Positions 1 to 7,759 of a DNA stretch of 64,000 nt are shown piece by piece. This stretch comes from Alistipes finegoldii DSM 17242. GTDB lineage: Bacteria; Bacteroidota; Bacteroidia; Bacteroidales; Rikenellaceae. The stretch spans positions 1,922,001-1,986,000 of the forward strand of contig NC_018011.1 in NCBI RefSeq assembly GCF_000265365.1, written 5' to 3'. Made by a program: the position numbers and the translations under genes. The notes below the pieces were generated by a model, which saw only the letters and a list, made by a program, of their open reading frames with translations, was not told the DNA's origin and did not search any database. The stretch's first letter is position 1, and every line of letters starts with the position of its first letter.

Positions 1-76
1 CTTCGAGGAGGTTCCTGCCAACTTGGCCAAGGAGATCATCGAGAAAGCGAGTGGTAAACGTAAGGATATAGAATAA
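1..76 (+). CDS. fusA: Elongation factor G, C-terminal end (partial)
   Basis: Only the last 24 codons and the TAA stop (74-76) lie inside the window. The peptide FEEVPANLAKEIIEKA matches the extreme C-terminal helix of EF-G, the ribosomal translocase GTPase. It lies 8 bases upstream of rpsJ, which fits the Bacteroidota arrangement in which fusA leads straight into the S10 cluster without tuf. The call rests on a short peptide plus context. Confidence 0.85.
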   Translation, partial: FEEVPANLAKEIIEKASGKRKDIE

Positions 77-84
77 GAAAACAT

Positions 85-390
85 ATGAACCAGAAGATTA
101 GAATCAAGTTAAAGTCATTCGATCACAATCTCGTGGACAAATCGGCCGAGAAGATTGTGAAGACTGTGAAGAGCACGGGCGCCGTTGTGAGCGGTCCTGT
201 GCCCCTTCCCACGCACAAGCAGATTTTCACGGTGAACCGCTCGACTTTCGTCAACAAGAAAGCCCGCGAGCAGTTCCAGCTCTGCACCTTCAAGCGCATC
301 CTCGACATCTATTCGTCGACGCCCAAAACGATCGACGCGCTGATGAAACTGGAGCTTCCCTCAGGTGTGGAGGTCGAAATCAAGGTGTGA
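85..390 (+). CDS. rpsJ: Small ribosomal subunit protein S10
   Basis: 101 aa, the usual S10 length. It carries the signature around residues 30-60, with GPVPLPTHKQIFTVNRS followed by the FVNKKAREQFQ loop that enters the 30S head. S10 also partners NusB in antitermination. It is the first gene of the S10 cluster here, 8 bases after fusA. A 72-base AT-rich spacer without a clear promoter follows before rplC. Confidence 0.98.
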   Translation: MNQKIRIKLKSFDHNLVDKSAEKIVKTVKSTGAVVSGPVPLPTHKQIFTVNRSTFVNKKAREQFQLCTFKRILDIYSSTPKTIDALMKLELPSGVEVEIKV

Positions 391-462
391 TAACGGAAGG
401 CTTGTACCTGTTGAGTATAGCAACGAAAGATCACTTTATTTATAACAAACAATCGACAACAA

Positions 463-1077
463 ATGTCAGGACTTATTGGAAAGAAAATCGGAATGACTTC
501 CGTTTACAGTGCCGAGGGTAAGAATATACCATGCACTGTCATTGAGGCTGGTCCGTGCGTTGTTACGCAAATCAAGACCGTGGAGAAGGACACCTACGAA
601 GCGGTACAGATTGCCTATGACGAGAAAAGTGAAAAGCACACCAGCAGCAGTTTGTTAGGACACTTCAAGAAAGCCGGCACTACCCCTAAGCGCAAAATGG
701 CTGAATTCAAGGGTATGCCCGAAGTGAATCTCGGCGACACGCTTACCGTGGAACTCTTCTCGGAAGAGGACTGGGTGGACGTGACCGGGATATCGAAAGG
801 TAAAGGCTTCCAAGGCGTTGTGAAGCGTCACGGTTTCGGCGGCGTGGGCGGACAGACCCACGGTCAGCACAACCGTCAGCGCAAACCCGGTTCGCTGGGC
901 GCATCGTCCTATCCCTCGCGCGTCTTCAAGGGCAAGCGCTTGCCCGGCCAGATGGGCGGTGAGCAGGTCAAGGTTTTGAACCTGCGCGTATTGAAAGTTA
1001 TTCCTGAGAGCAACCTTATCCTCGTGAAAGGTTCGATTCCGGGAGCAAAGGGTGCTTATTTAACAATTGAGAAGTAG
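463..1077 (+). CDS. rplC: Large ribosomal subunit protein L3
   Basis: 204 aa. It begins MSGLIGKKIGMTSVYS, typical for L3, and contains the GFQGVVKRHGF and GGQTHGQHNRQRKPG loop (about residues 120-145) that reaches the peptidyl transferase centre. L3 is an early 50S assembly initiator. It ends one base before the rplD start, so the two are probably translationally coupled. Confidence 0.98.
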   Translation: MSGLIGKKIGMTSVYSAEGKNIPCTVIEAGPCVVTQIKTVEKDTYEAVQIAYDEKSEKHTSSSLLGHFKKAGTTPKRKMAEFKGMPEVNLGDTLTVELFSEEDWVDVTGISKGKGFQGVVKRHGFGGVGGQTHGQHNRQRKPGSLGASSYPSRVFKGKRLPGQMGGEQVKVLNLRVLKVIPESNLILVKGSIPGAKGAYLTIEK

Positions 1078-1078
1078 T

Positions 1079-1705
1079 ATGGAATTAGCTGTTTTAAACA
1101 CACAAGGAAAAGAAACGGGTCGTAAGGTAGTTCTTTCGGACGCCGTCTTCGGCGTGGAGGCTAATGACCACGCTATCTACCTCGACGTGAAGCAGTATCT
1201 TGCTGATCAGCGTCAGGGCACGCACAAGTCGAAGCAGCGCAACGAAGTCGCCGGCTCGACGCGCAAGCTCAAGCGTCAGAAAGGCACTGGCGGCGCCCGT
1301 TGCGGCAGCATCAAGTCTCCGCTGTTTCCGGGCGGCGGCCGTATCTTCGGTCCCCAGCCCCGCGATTACAGCTTCAAGCTCAACAAGAAGCTCAAGCAGC
1401 TCGCTCGTCGCAGCGCTTTGACCTACAAGGCTCAGGCAGGTGCGATCAGCGTTGTGGAAACCCTCTCGCTGGATGCTCCCAAGACCAAGGCTGTCGTGGC
1501 TTTGGCCGACGCACTGAAAGTTGCAGACAAGAAAGTGCTGCTGGTTCTCCCGGAGTCCAACGCCAATCTTCAGCTTTCGTGCCGCAACCTGCCTTACGTA
1601 CAGCCCGTGCTGGCTCAGAACGTCTGCACCTACGACGTGATGAACGCATCGGCGATCGTGATGGTGGAAGGTGCCGAGAATGTTTTGAATACGATGTTAG
1701 CTTAA
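1079..1705 (+). CDS. rplD: Large ribosomal subunit protein L4
   Basis: 208 aa, starting at the ATG at 1079, one base after the rplC stop. The reading frame is open for four more codons upstream, but those overlap rplC and do not match the family. Visible are the long tunnel loop with GSTRKLKRQKGTGGAR and GGRIFGPQPRDY (about residues 55-95) and the C-terminal globular domain. In other bacteria L4 regulates its own S10 operon; no E. coli-type leader is visible here. Confidence 0.97.
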   Translation: MELAVLNTQGKETGRKVVLSDAVFGVEANDHAIYLDVKQYLADQRQGTHKSKQRNEVAGSTRKLKRQKGTGGARCGSIKSPLFPGGGRIFGPQPRDYSFKLNKKLKQLARRSALTYKAQAGAISVVETLSLDAPKTKAVVALADALKVADKKVLLVLPESNANLQLSCRNLPYVQPVLAQNVCTYDVMNASAIVMVEGAENVLNTMLA

Positions 1706-1721
1706 AAACGCAAGACACACA

Positions 1722-2012
1722 ATGGAAATTATTATTAAGCCGGTTTTGACCGAAAAAATGACGATTCAGGGCGAAAAGTTGAATCGCTACGGTTTTATCG
1801 TTGACGTGAGGGCTAACAAGCTGCAGATTCGCAATGCCGTAGAGCAGATGTACAACGTCGTCGTGACAAATGTGAACACCGTGAACTACATGGGCAAACT
1901 CAAGAGCCGCTTTACCAAAGCCGGGCTTCTGGAGGGTCGCGCTAACAACTTCAAGAAGGCTATCGTCACCTTGAAGGACGGAGATAAGATAGATTTTTAC
2001 AGTAATATCTAA
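1722..2012 (+). CDS. rplW: Large ribosomal subunit protein L23
   Basis: 96 aa. It starts MEIIIKPVLTEKMT and has the L23 pattern NKLQIRNAVEQMYNV. L23 sits at the polypeptide exit and is the docking site for trigger factor and SRP. It lies 16 bases after rplD and 5 bases before rplB. Confidence 0.97.
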   Translation: MEIIIKPVLTEKMTIQGEKLNRYGFIVDVRANKLQIRNAVEQMYNVVVTNVNTVNYMGKLKSRFTKAGLLEGRANNFKKAIVTLKDGDKIDFYSNI

Positions 2013-2017
2013 CGAAG

Positions 2018-2842
2018 ATGGCAGTAAAAAAATTCAAACCCGTTACTCCGGGTACAAGACATAAGATCATCGGTACGTTCGACGAAATCACGACGAATAA
2101 GCCTGAGAAATCGTTGCTCAGCCCCCAGAAGAATTCGGGCGGACGCAACAATTCCGGTAAGATGACGGTCCGCTATATCGGCGGCGGTAACAAGCAGATG
2201 TATCGTAACATCGACTTCAAACGCACCAAGGACGGCATCGCTGCGACTGTAAAAACTATCGAGTACGATCCCAATCGTACCGCACGTATTGCACTTCTGG
2301 TATATGCCGACGGTGAGAAGAGCTACATCATCGCACCGAACGGACTCCAAGTGGGGCAGACCGTGGTAAGCGGCGCAGGCGTCGCTCCCGAAGTCGGAAA
2401 CACGCTCTTCCTGAGCGAGATTCCGCTGGGTACGGTCATCCACAATATCGAACTCTACCCCGGTCAGGGAGCCGCGATGGCTCGCTCCGCCGGTTCTTAC
2501 GCCCAGCTGCTGGCTCGTGAGGGCAAATTCGCCATCATCAAGCTGCCTTCGGGCGAGACTCGTATGGTACTCGTAACTTGCCGCGCTACCGTGGGTGTCG
2601 TGTCGAACATCGACCACAGCCTCGAAAGCTCCGGTAAGGCTGGTCGTGAGCGTTGGCTCGGCCGTCGTCCGCGCAACCGCGGCGTGGTGATGAACCCCGT
2701 CGATCACCCGATGGGTGGTGGCGAAGGCCGTGCGTCGGGTGGTCACCCCCGTTCGCGCAAGGGTCTCTTGGCCAAGGGTTACAAGACGCGTAATCCCAAG
2801 AAGACGACCTCGAAGTTTATTATTTCCAAGAAGAAAAAATAA
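2018..2842 (+). CDS. rplB: Large ribosomal subunit protein L2
   Basis: 274 aa, the full L2 length. It contains GGRNNSGKMTVRYIGGG near the N terminus, the RSAGSYAQLLAREG motif, and the C-terminal MNPVDHPMGGGEGR segment whose conserved His lies close to the peptidyl transferase centre. The C terminus is strongly basic. It is in cluster order, 17 bases before rpsS. Confidence 0.98.
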   Translation: MAVKKFKPVTPGTRHKIIGTFDEITTNKPEKSLLSPQKNSGGRNNSGKMTVRYIGGGNKQMYRNIDFKRTKDGIAATVKTIEYDPNRTARIALLVYADGEKSYIIAPNGLQVGQTVVSGAGVAPEVGNTLFLSEIPLGTVIHNIELYPGQGAAMARSAGSYAQLLAREGKFAIIKLPSGETRMVLVTCRATVGVVSNIDHSLESSGKAGRERWLGRRPRNRGVVMNPVDHPMGGGEGRASGGHPRSRKGLLAKGYKTRNPKKTTSKFIISKKKK

Positions 2843-2859
2843 TTAAATAAGAGTACATA

Positions 2860-3129
2860 ATGAGCCGTTCATTAAAAAAAGGACCGTTTATCGACCCCAA
2901 GCTCGAAGCGAAAGTCGTCGCTCAGGCCGAAGGTAACAAAAAGTCGGTCATCAAAACTTGGTCGCGTGCAAGTATGATCTCGCCTGACTTCGTAGGTCAG
3001 ACGATCGCTGTCCACAACGGAAACAAGTTTATTCCGGTGTATGTAACAGAGAATATGGTAGGACACAAGCTCGGTGAGTTTGCTCCCACCCGTAACTTCC
3101 GCGGTCACGCAGGTAACAAGAAAAAATAG
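2860..3129 (+). CDS. rpsS: Small ribosomal subunit protein S19
   Basis: 89 aa. It begins MSRSLKKGPFIDPKL and includes IKTWSRASMISPDFVGQT and VGHKLGEFAPTRNFRGH, the standard S19 blocks. S19 binds 16S rRNA in the 30S head together with S13. It is followed 7 bases later by rplV. Confidence 0.98.
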   Translation: MSRSLKKGPFIDPKLEAKVVAQAEGNKKSVIKTWSRASMISPDFVGQTIAVHNGNKFIPVYVTENMVGHKLGEFAPTRNFRGHAGNKKK

Positions 3130-3136
3130 GTAGAAA

Positions 3137-3547
3137 ATGGGTGCAAGAAAAGCAATAAAAGCCGAGAAAATCAAGGCTGAGAAGAAGCAGAAAGCAATCG
3201 CTGTTCTGCGTGATTGCCCGACCTCTCCCCGCAAGATGCGCCTCGTGGCCGACATCATCCGCGGCGTCGAGATCAACAAGGCATTGGGCATCCTTCGTTT
3301 TTCGAAGAAGGAGGCGTCGATCCGTATGGAGAAACTGCTCAAGTCGGCTATCGCCAACTGGGAAGCCAAGAACGAAAACGAACGTCTGGAAGACACCAAG
3401 CTGTGCGTGAAAGAGGTATTCGTAGACGGAGGCCGCATGCTGAAGCGTATTCAGGCAGCGCCTCAGGGCCGCGCTCACCGCATTCGCAAACGTTCGAATC
3501 ACGTGACGATCGTAGTTGATAAAATGGTAACCGTAGAAAACAAGTAA
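3137..3547 (+). CDS. rplV: Large ribosomal subunit protein L22
   Basis: 136 aa, longer than the roughly 110 aa of E. coli because of a Lys/Ala-rich N-terminal arm (first about 25 residues, rich in KAEK). The core has SPRKMRLVADIIRG and ends with the tunnel hairpin and RAHRIRKRSNHVTIVV. L22 lines the exit tunnel with L4. It is separated from rpsC by 4 bases. Confidence 0.97.
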   Translation: MGARKAIKAEKIKAEKKQKAIAVLRDCPTSPRKMRLVADIIRGVEINKALGILRFSKKEASIRMEKLLKSAIANWEAKNENERLEDTKLCVKEVFVDGGRMLKRIQAAPQGRAHRIRKRSNHVTIVVDKMVTVENK

Positions 3548-3551
3548 TCAG

Positions 3552-4343
3552 ATGGGACAGAAAGTTAATCCGATAGCAAATCGTCTTGGTATCATCCGCG
3601 GTTGGGATTCCAACTGGTTCGGCGGCAAAGACTTCTCCGAGAAGCTGGTCGAGGACGCCAAGATCCGCAAATACCTGAATGTCCGTCTGGCCAAGGCAAG
3701 CATCTCGAAGATCATCATCGAGCGCACGCTGAAACTGGTTACGGTAACCATTTCCACCGCCCGTCCGGGCATCATCATCGGCAAGGGCGGTCAGGAGGTC
3801 GACAAGCTCAAGGAAGAGCTGAAGAAGCTCACCGGCAAGGAGATTCAGATCAATATCTTCGAGGTAAAGCGTCCTGAGGTGGATGCCGTCATCGTAGGCC
3901 AGAACATCGCCCGCCAGCTGGAGGGCCGCGTATCGTTCCGCCGCGCCGTGAAGACGGCCGTGGCATCGACCATGCGCATGGGCGCCGAGGGTATCAAGAT
4001 TCAGGTTTCCGGCCGTGTAGGCGGTGCCGAGATGGCCCGCAGCGAAACCATCAAGGAGGGGCGTATTCCGCTGCATACGTTCCGTGCCGACGTGGATTTC
4101 TGCCTGACCGAGGCGCTCACGAAAGTGGGTATTCTGGGTGTGAAGGTTTGGATCTGCCAAGGCATCGTGTACGGCAAGCGTGACCTGTTCGAGATTGCAG
4201 GCGCATCGGCGCAGGCTCCTTCGGGGGACCGTGGCGAGCGCGGTGATCGCGGAGACCGTCGCGGCCGCGGAGACCGTCGCGGAGGACGCGGCGACCGTGG
4301 CGACCGCGGTGGTGACCGTCGTCGCAACAACAACAATAAGTAA
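3552..4343 (+). CDS. rpsC: Small ribosomal subunit protein S3 with RGD/RGG-rich tail
   Basis: 263 aa against about 230 in many bacteria. It begins MGQKVNPIANRLGIIRGW, has the KH-domain signature RPGIIIGKGGQEVDKL (about residues 75-90), and the S3 C-terminal domain ending near IVYGKRDLFEIAG. The last roughly 45 residues are a low-complexity tail of repeated GDRG/RGDRRG units ending in an Asn run. The matching DNA (about 4226-4326) is a degenerate 9-base tandem repeat. S3 is part of the mRNA entry helicase of the 30S; the tail is probably RNA-binding, which is inference. Confidence 0.97.
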   Translation: MGQKVNPIANRLGIIRGWDSNWFGGKDFSEKLVEDAKIRKYLNVRLAKASISKIIIERTLKLVTVTISTARPGIIIGKGGQEVDKLKEELKKLTGKEIQINIFEVKRPEVDAVIVGQNIARQLEGRVSFRRAVKTAVASTMRMGAEGIKIQVSGRVGGAEMARSETIKEGRIPLHTFRADVDFCLTEALTKVGILGVKVWICQGIVYGKRDLFEIAGASAQAPSGDRGERGDRGDRRGRGDRRGGRGDRGDRGGDRRRNNNNK

Positions 4344-4370
4344 GTCGGACCTTTTTAAAGCAAAACAACA

Positions 4371-4799
4371 ATGTTACAGCCGAAAAAGACCAAATTTAGA
4401 AGAATGCAGAAGGGTCGTATGAAAGGTATCGCTCAGAGAGGTAACCAACTTGCATACGGATCGTTCGCAATCAAGGCACTTGAATCGACTTGGATCACAG
4501 GTCGTCAGATAGAGGCGGCCCGTCAGGCCATCACCCGTTACATGAAGCGTGAAGGTCAGCTCTGGATCCGCATCTTCCCCGATAAACCCATCACGAAGAA
4601 ACCCGCCGAGGTGCGTATGGGTAAGGGTAAGGGTAATCCCGAAGGATTCGTGGCGCCCGTTACTCCCGGACGTATTCTCTTCGAGGCGGAAGGCGTGCCC
4701 TTGGAAATCGCGCAGGAGGCCCTGCGTCTGGGTGCCCAGAAACTGCCTATTACCACCAAGTTTATCGTACGGCGTGACTACGTCGAAACCACAATCTAA
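4371..4799 (+). CDS. rplP: Large ribosomal subunit protein L16
   Basis: 142 aa. It starts MLQPKKTKFRRMQKGRMKG and contains GSFAIKALESTWITGRQIEAARQAITRYMKR and RMGKGKGNPEG, all conserved L16 segments; the Arg following GRILFE in some families is not present here. L16 binds near the A site and completes late 50S assembly. It is in cluster order between rpsC and rpmC. Confidence 0.97.
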   Translation: MLQPKKTKFRRMQKGRMKGIAQRGNQLAYGSFAIKALESTWITGRQIEAARQAITRYMKREGQLWIRIFPDKPITKKPAEVRMGKGKGNPEGFVAPVTPGRILFEAEGVPLEIAQEALRLGAQKLPITTKFIVRRDYVETTI

Positions 4800-4811
4800 C
4801 GAGACGACAAG

Positions 4812-5000
4812 ATGAAAAGTGCAGAAATCAAGGATATTTCGATCAAGGACCTGCAGGAGCGCATCGAGACCGAAAAGGCGCAGCTGGCGAAGCTGAAGGT
4901 GCAGCACGCGGTGTCTCCCGTCGAGAACCCTTCTATCATTAAGAAAAATCGCAGAGATATAGCTCGCATGCTGACAATCCTGCGTCAAAAGAACGCCTAA
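4812..5000 (+). CDS. rpmC: Large ribosomal subunit protein L29
   Basis: 62 aa, a small two-helix protein with the L29 pattern of a Leu/Glu/Lys heptad helix (LQERIETEKAQLAKLK) and the ending NRRDIARMLTILRQK. It lies beside L23 at the tunnel exit. It is 12 bases after rplP and 12 bases before rpsQ. Confidence 0.96.
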   Translation: MKSAEIKDISIKDLQERIETEKAQLAKLKVQHAVSPVENPSIIKKNRRDIARMLTILRQKNA

Positions 5001-5012
5001 TAAGGAATAACT

Positions 5013-5267
5013 ATGGAAAGAAATCTTAGAAAAGAGCGTATTGGGGTGGTTGTCAGCAACAAAATGGAAAAGACCATTGTGGTTGCGGTCGCACGCAAAG
5101 TGAAGCATCCCATTTACGGTAAGTTCGTCAACAAGACGACGAAGTTCGTCGCTGAGAGCCTCGACGAGACCTGCAAGGAGGGCGATACCGTGCGCATCAT
5201 GGAAACCCGCCCGCTGAGCAAGACGAAGCGTTGGAGATTAGTACAAATCATTGAAAGAGCTAAGTAA
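5013..5267 (+). CDS. rpsQ: Small ribosomal subunit protein S17
   Basis: 84 aa. The OB-fold protein begins MERNLRKERIGVVVSNKMEKTI and has the VKHPIYGKFVNKTTKF and GDTVRIMETRPLSKTKRW motifs of S17, a primary 16S rRNA binder. Only 2 bases separate it from rplN. Confidence 0.98.
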   Translation: MERNLRKERIGVVVSNKMEKTIVVAVARKVKHPIYGKFVNKTTKFVAESLDETCKEGDTVRIMETRPLSKTKRWRLVQIIERAK

Positions 5268-5269
5268 TT

Positions 5270-5635
5270 ATGGTACAGCAGGAAAGTAGACTCATAGTAG
5301 CTGATAACAGCGGTGCGAAGGAAGTCCTCTGCATCCGGGTGCTCGGCGGCACCAAGCGCCGCTACGCATCTATCGGTGATAAGATTGTGGTGGCTGTCAA
5401 GAGCGCGACTCCTTCGGGCGACGTCAAGAAGGGCGCCGTGTCGAAAGCGGTTGTCGTAAGAACGACCAAGGAAATCAGACGCGCCAACGGTTCGTACATT
5501 CGTTTCGACGACAACGCCGTGGTGCTGCTTAACAACCAGGGTGAAATGCGCGGTACTCGTATATTCGGCCCCGTAGCTCGTGAGCTGCGCGACCAGTATA
5601 TGAAGATTATCTCCCTCGCACCCGAAGTATTGTAA
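5270..5635 (+). CDS. rplN: Large ribosomal subunit protein L14
   Basis: 121 aa. It begins MVQQESRLIVADNSGAKEV and contains VLGGTKRRYASIGD and the C-terminal GTRIFGPVARELR, all hallmark L14 sequence. L14 forms an intersubunit bridge and is the binding site of the silencing factor RsfS. It is followed by rplX after 20 bases. Confidence 0.98.
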   Translation: MVQQESRLIVADNSGAKEVLCIRVLGGTKRRYASIGDKIVVAVKSATPSGDVKKGAVSKAVVVRTTKEIRRANGSYIRFDDNAVVLLNNQGEMRGTRIFGPVARELRDQYMKIISLAPEVL

Positions 5636-5655
5636 TCATAAAAACAATTTCGGAT

Positions 5656-5979
5656 ATGTCAGTGAAATTACATATTAAGAAAGGGGATATGGTCCAAGTC
5701 ATTGCCGGTGACAACAAAGGCCAGCAGGGCAAAGTCCTGAAGGTCGAGGTTACGAAGCAGCGTGCCATCGTCGAAGGCGTGAACCTCTGCAAGAAGGCTA
5801 CCAAACCCAACGCGCAGAATCCCCAAGGCGGCATCGTCGAGAAAGAAGCGGCGATCCACATCTCGAACTTGCAGGTGCTCGACCCCAAAAGCGGTAAACC
5901 CACGAAGGTCGGTCGTAAGCTCAATGCAAAAGGTAAATTAGTCCGTTACGCTAAAAAGTCAGGGGAGGAGATCAAATAA
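5656..5979 (+). CDS. rplX: Large ribosomal subunit protein L24
   Basis: 107 aa with the KOW motif near the N terminus (KKGDMVQVIAGDNKGQQGKV, residues 8-27) and the NPQGGIVEKEAAIHISN block. L24 is an assembly initiator near the tunnel exit. Its stop overlaps the rplE start by one base (TAATG), which suggests coupled translation. Confidence 0.97.
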   Translation: MSVKLHIKKGDMVQVIAGDNKGQQGKVLKVEVTKQRAIVEGVNLCKKATKPNAQNPQGGIVEKEAAIHISNLQVLDPKSGKPTKVGRKLNAKGKLVRYAKKSGEEIK

Positions 5980-6539
5980 TGGCATACGTACCTACACTCA
6001 AGACACAATATAAGGAGCGGATCGAACCCGCCCTTATGAAGGAGTTCGGTTATTCGAGCGTCATGCAGTGCCCGAAGCTCACGAAGATCGTTATCAATCA
6101 GGGTATGGGACAGGCTGTAGCCGATAAGAAGCTTATCGACGTGGCCGAGGCCGAGCTGACGCAGATCACGGGCCAGAAAGCCGTGCAGACGCGTTCGCGC
6201 AAGGACATCTCCAACTTCAAGCTGCGTAAGGGCATGCCCATCGGCGTGCGCGTGACGCTGCGCGATACGAAGATGTACGAGTTCTTGGAGCGTCTGATCG
6301 CCGTGGCTCTGCCCCGCATCCGCGACTTCAAGGGTATCAACGAGAAGTTCGACGGTCAGGGCAACTACACCCTCGGCATCACCGAGCAGATTATCTTCCC
6401 GGAGATCGACATCGACAAGATCACCAAGATCTTCGGTATGGAGATTACGTTCGTTACCACGGCCAAGACCGACGAGGAGGCTTACGCGCTGCTCCGCGAA
6501 TTCGGCCTTCCTTTCAAAAACGCTAAAAAGAATCAATAA
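5979..6539 (+). CDS. rplE: Large ribosomal subunit protein L5
   Basis: 186 aa. Typical L5 segments are KLTKIVINQGMGQA, QKAVQTRSRKDISNFKLRKG and the C-terminal FPEIDIDKITKIFGMEIT. L5 carries 5S rRNA into the central protuberance. It overlaps rplX by one base and lies 3 bases before rpsN. Confidence 0.98.
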   Translation: MAYVPTLKTQYKERIEPALMKEFGYSSVMQCPKLTKIVINQGMGQAVADKKLIDVAEAELTQITGQKAVQTRSRKDISNFKLRKGMPIGVRVTLRDTKMYEFLERLIAVALPRIRDFKGINEKFDGQGNYTLGITEQIIFPEIDIDKITKIFGMEITFVTTAKTDEEAYALLREFGLPFKNAKKNQ

Positions 6540-6542
6540 GCT

Positions 6543-6839
6543 ATGGCAAAAGAGTCAATGAAGGCACGCGAGGTAAAACGCGTGAAACTCGCAAACCGCT
6601 ATGCACACAAGCGCGAGGAGATTGCTGCCAAGTTGAAGAGCGGTGAGATCGACCACGAGGAGGCTTGGGTTGCGCTTTCGAAGCTGCCCCGCAACTCGAA
6701 TCCGATCCGCCAGCACAACCGCTGCAAGATCACGGGCCGTCCCAAGGGCTATATCCGCCTGTTCGGCATCAGCCGTATCCAGTTCCGCGAGATGGCTTCG
6801 AAGGGTCTGATCCCCGGCGTTACGAAAGCAAGCTGGTAA
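6543..6839 (+). CDS. rpsN: Small ribosomal subunit protein S14, zinc-free form
   Basis: 98 aa, the long form of S14. It keeps the NRCKITGRPKGYIR and FGISRIQFREMASKGLIPGV blocks, but the two CxxC pairs of the short zinc-ribbon form are absent; only one Cys remains. S14 helps assemble the 30S head. It is the last gene before the unusual 920-base break and is followed immediately by a strong hairpin, so transcription of the first part of the cluster may partly end here. Confidence 0.97.
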   Translation: MAKESMKAREVKRVKLANRYAHKREEIAAKLKSGEIDHEEAWVALSKLPRNSNPIRQHNRCKITGRPKGYIRLFGISRIQFREMASKGLIPGVTKASW

Positions 6840-6840
6840 T

Positions 6841-6879
6841 ATTTTCGGATGCCGGATCATATCCGGTATCCGAAAATTC
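6841..6879 (+). terminator. Terminator-like hairpin after rpsN
   Basis: A near-perfect inverted repeat: the left arm ATTTTCGGATGCCGGAT pairs with the right arm ATCCGGTATCCGAAAAT across a CAT loop, with one mismatched position. It starts one base after the rpsN stop. The downstream run is only moderately T-rich (TTCATTTTC), so it may be an attenuator or a processing site as well as a terminator. Confidence 0.7.
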
Positions 6880-7515
6880 ATTTTCTGCCGGGAGGCAATC
6901 CGAAGGGGGAGGGGAGTAGGGCTATGAAGGCTCTAAGGTAGGCTAAGTTCGTCCGAAGGGAGGGACAAGGTTTGCCGGTTAAGCTCATCTGAAGGAGAAA
7001 TCCCGGATACGAGTCCGGATTTTGAGGGCGCAAGCCCGTGGACGGACGGCTGTCGCTGAGACGGCCCGGCGTCGGAGAGGGGCTTTGCAGGAGGGGGAAA
7101 CCCGGAATGCGGAGCGTGAACCCGGCGATTGTGCGCAGGCCGATGAAGCGTGCCGCAGTCCGATACCGCAGAGATCGGGGCTTATATGGGTGCAGAACCC
7201 GAGTAGTTACGTCGCAATGTCGAGGAAAGTGCCGCCGCAAGCGGTAACTTCTCGGCGGCGGGGCGGAAATCGAGGGGTTAGGCATTTGGTTACAAATTTC
7301 TCGGACCAAGGGGCCGGAGAGAGACCGCGCAGAATGCGTACGGCACGGCGTAACCCGTTGAATGACTGGGCGGCGCGTGTGGACGCGGATGCGGCGTGTC
7401 GGGCGGGCGGAAAGCTGCCGCAGCGTCGTCGGACGGAATCTTCTCCTGAAAAGGCGGACGGTTGTCGATGGGAATTTTTGTACGGGGCATGTTAGCAACA
7501 CCTCAGTGCTAACAT
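6880..7515 (+). ncRNA. Candidate large structured RNA inside the spc cluster
   Basis: This stretch has no credible protein gene but looks like structured RNA. It is purine- and GC-rich on the plus strand and contains compact hairpins with GNRA-type loops: GGGC-GCAA-GCCC at 7026-7037, a GCTGTC/GACGGC stem near 7048-7064, and GGG-GAAA-CCC near 7095-7104. A longer stem GCCGCCG/CGGCGGC spans about 7230-7260. A perfect 9-bp hairpin at 7489-7515 closes the region. No match to rRNA, tmRNA, SRP RNA, canonical RNase P or a group II intron domain V was recognised. Function, exact ends and strand are inferred; the plus strand follows from the purine bias and operon direction. Confidence 0.45.
7489..7515 (+). 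terminator. Perfect 9-bp hairpin at the end of the candidate RNA
   Basis: ATGTTAGCA (7489-7497) is the exact reverse complement of TGCTAACAT (7507-7515) with a 9-base loop. It lies between the GC-rich segment and the rpsH promoter. There is no T tract, so it could be a terminator, a protein-binding element or part of the RNA structure. Confidence 0.45.
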
Positions 7516-7565
7516 TGTCCGTATTCCGGCATCGGCACTTAAAACGCTGAAAATAGGCTCGTAAC

Positions 7566-7596
7566 TTGGTTTTTTGAGAAATAATATGTATATTTG
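7566..7596 (+). promoter_or_regulatory. Bacteroidota-type promoter for rpsH and downstream genes
   Basis: TTGG (7566-7569) sits exactly 19 bases before TATATTTG (7589-7596), which fits the Bacteroidota primary sigma consensus TTTG-N19-TAnnTTTG with one change in the upstream box. Transcription would start near 7602 and leave a leader of about 155 nt before the rpsH ATG. The leader contains small hairpins, for example AGCGC-AAAA-GCGCT at 7632-7645, and could hold an autoregulatory ribosomal-protein site. Confidence 0.7.
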
Positions 7597-7759
7597 CGCG
7601 CTTTATCCCCATGCCGAACGGCCTGTCGGAGAGCGCAAAAGCGCTGAACGAGAGGCGCAAAACGAAAAACATCCGAAGCGGCGGCGAGTCTGTTGAAAGA
7701 TTCAAGGCGCTGAGGACCAAATAATTAACTAATTCATTAATTTTTAACTTCTATTCGTT

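Noticed and set aside
6880..7515. RNase P RNA (even a permuted one) or a group II intron in the rpsN-rpsH gap
   Set aside because: Short strings such as GAGGAAAGT and GGGGCTTAT resemble RNase P parts, but their order is reversed and the flanking P4 pairing is not found. No domain V signature of a group II intron is present.
6878..7720. Long frames inside the rpsN-rpsH gap (280 codons on the minus strand, 157 on the plus strand)
   Set aside because: Both have extreme Arg/Ser/Pro composition, no domain pattern and no proper start context. They are explained by stop-poor, GC-rich, RNA-like sequence.
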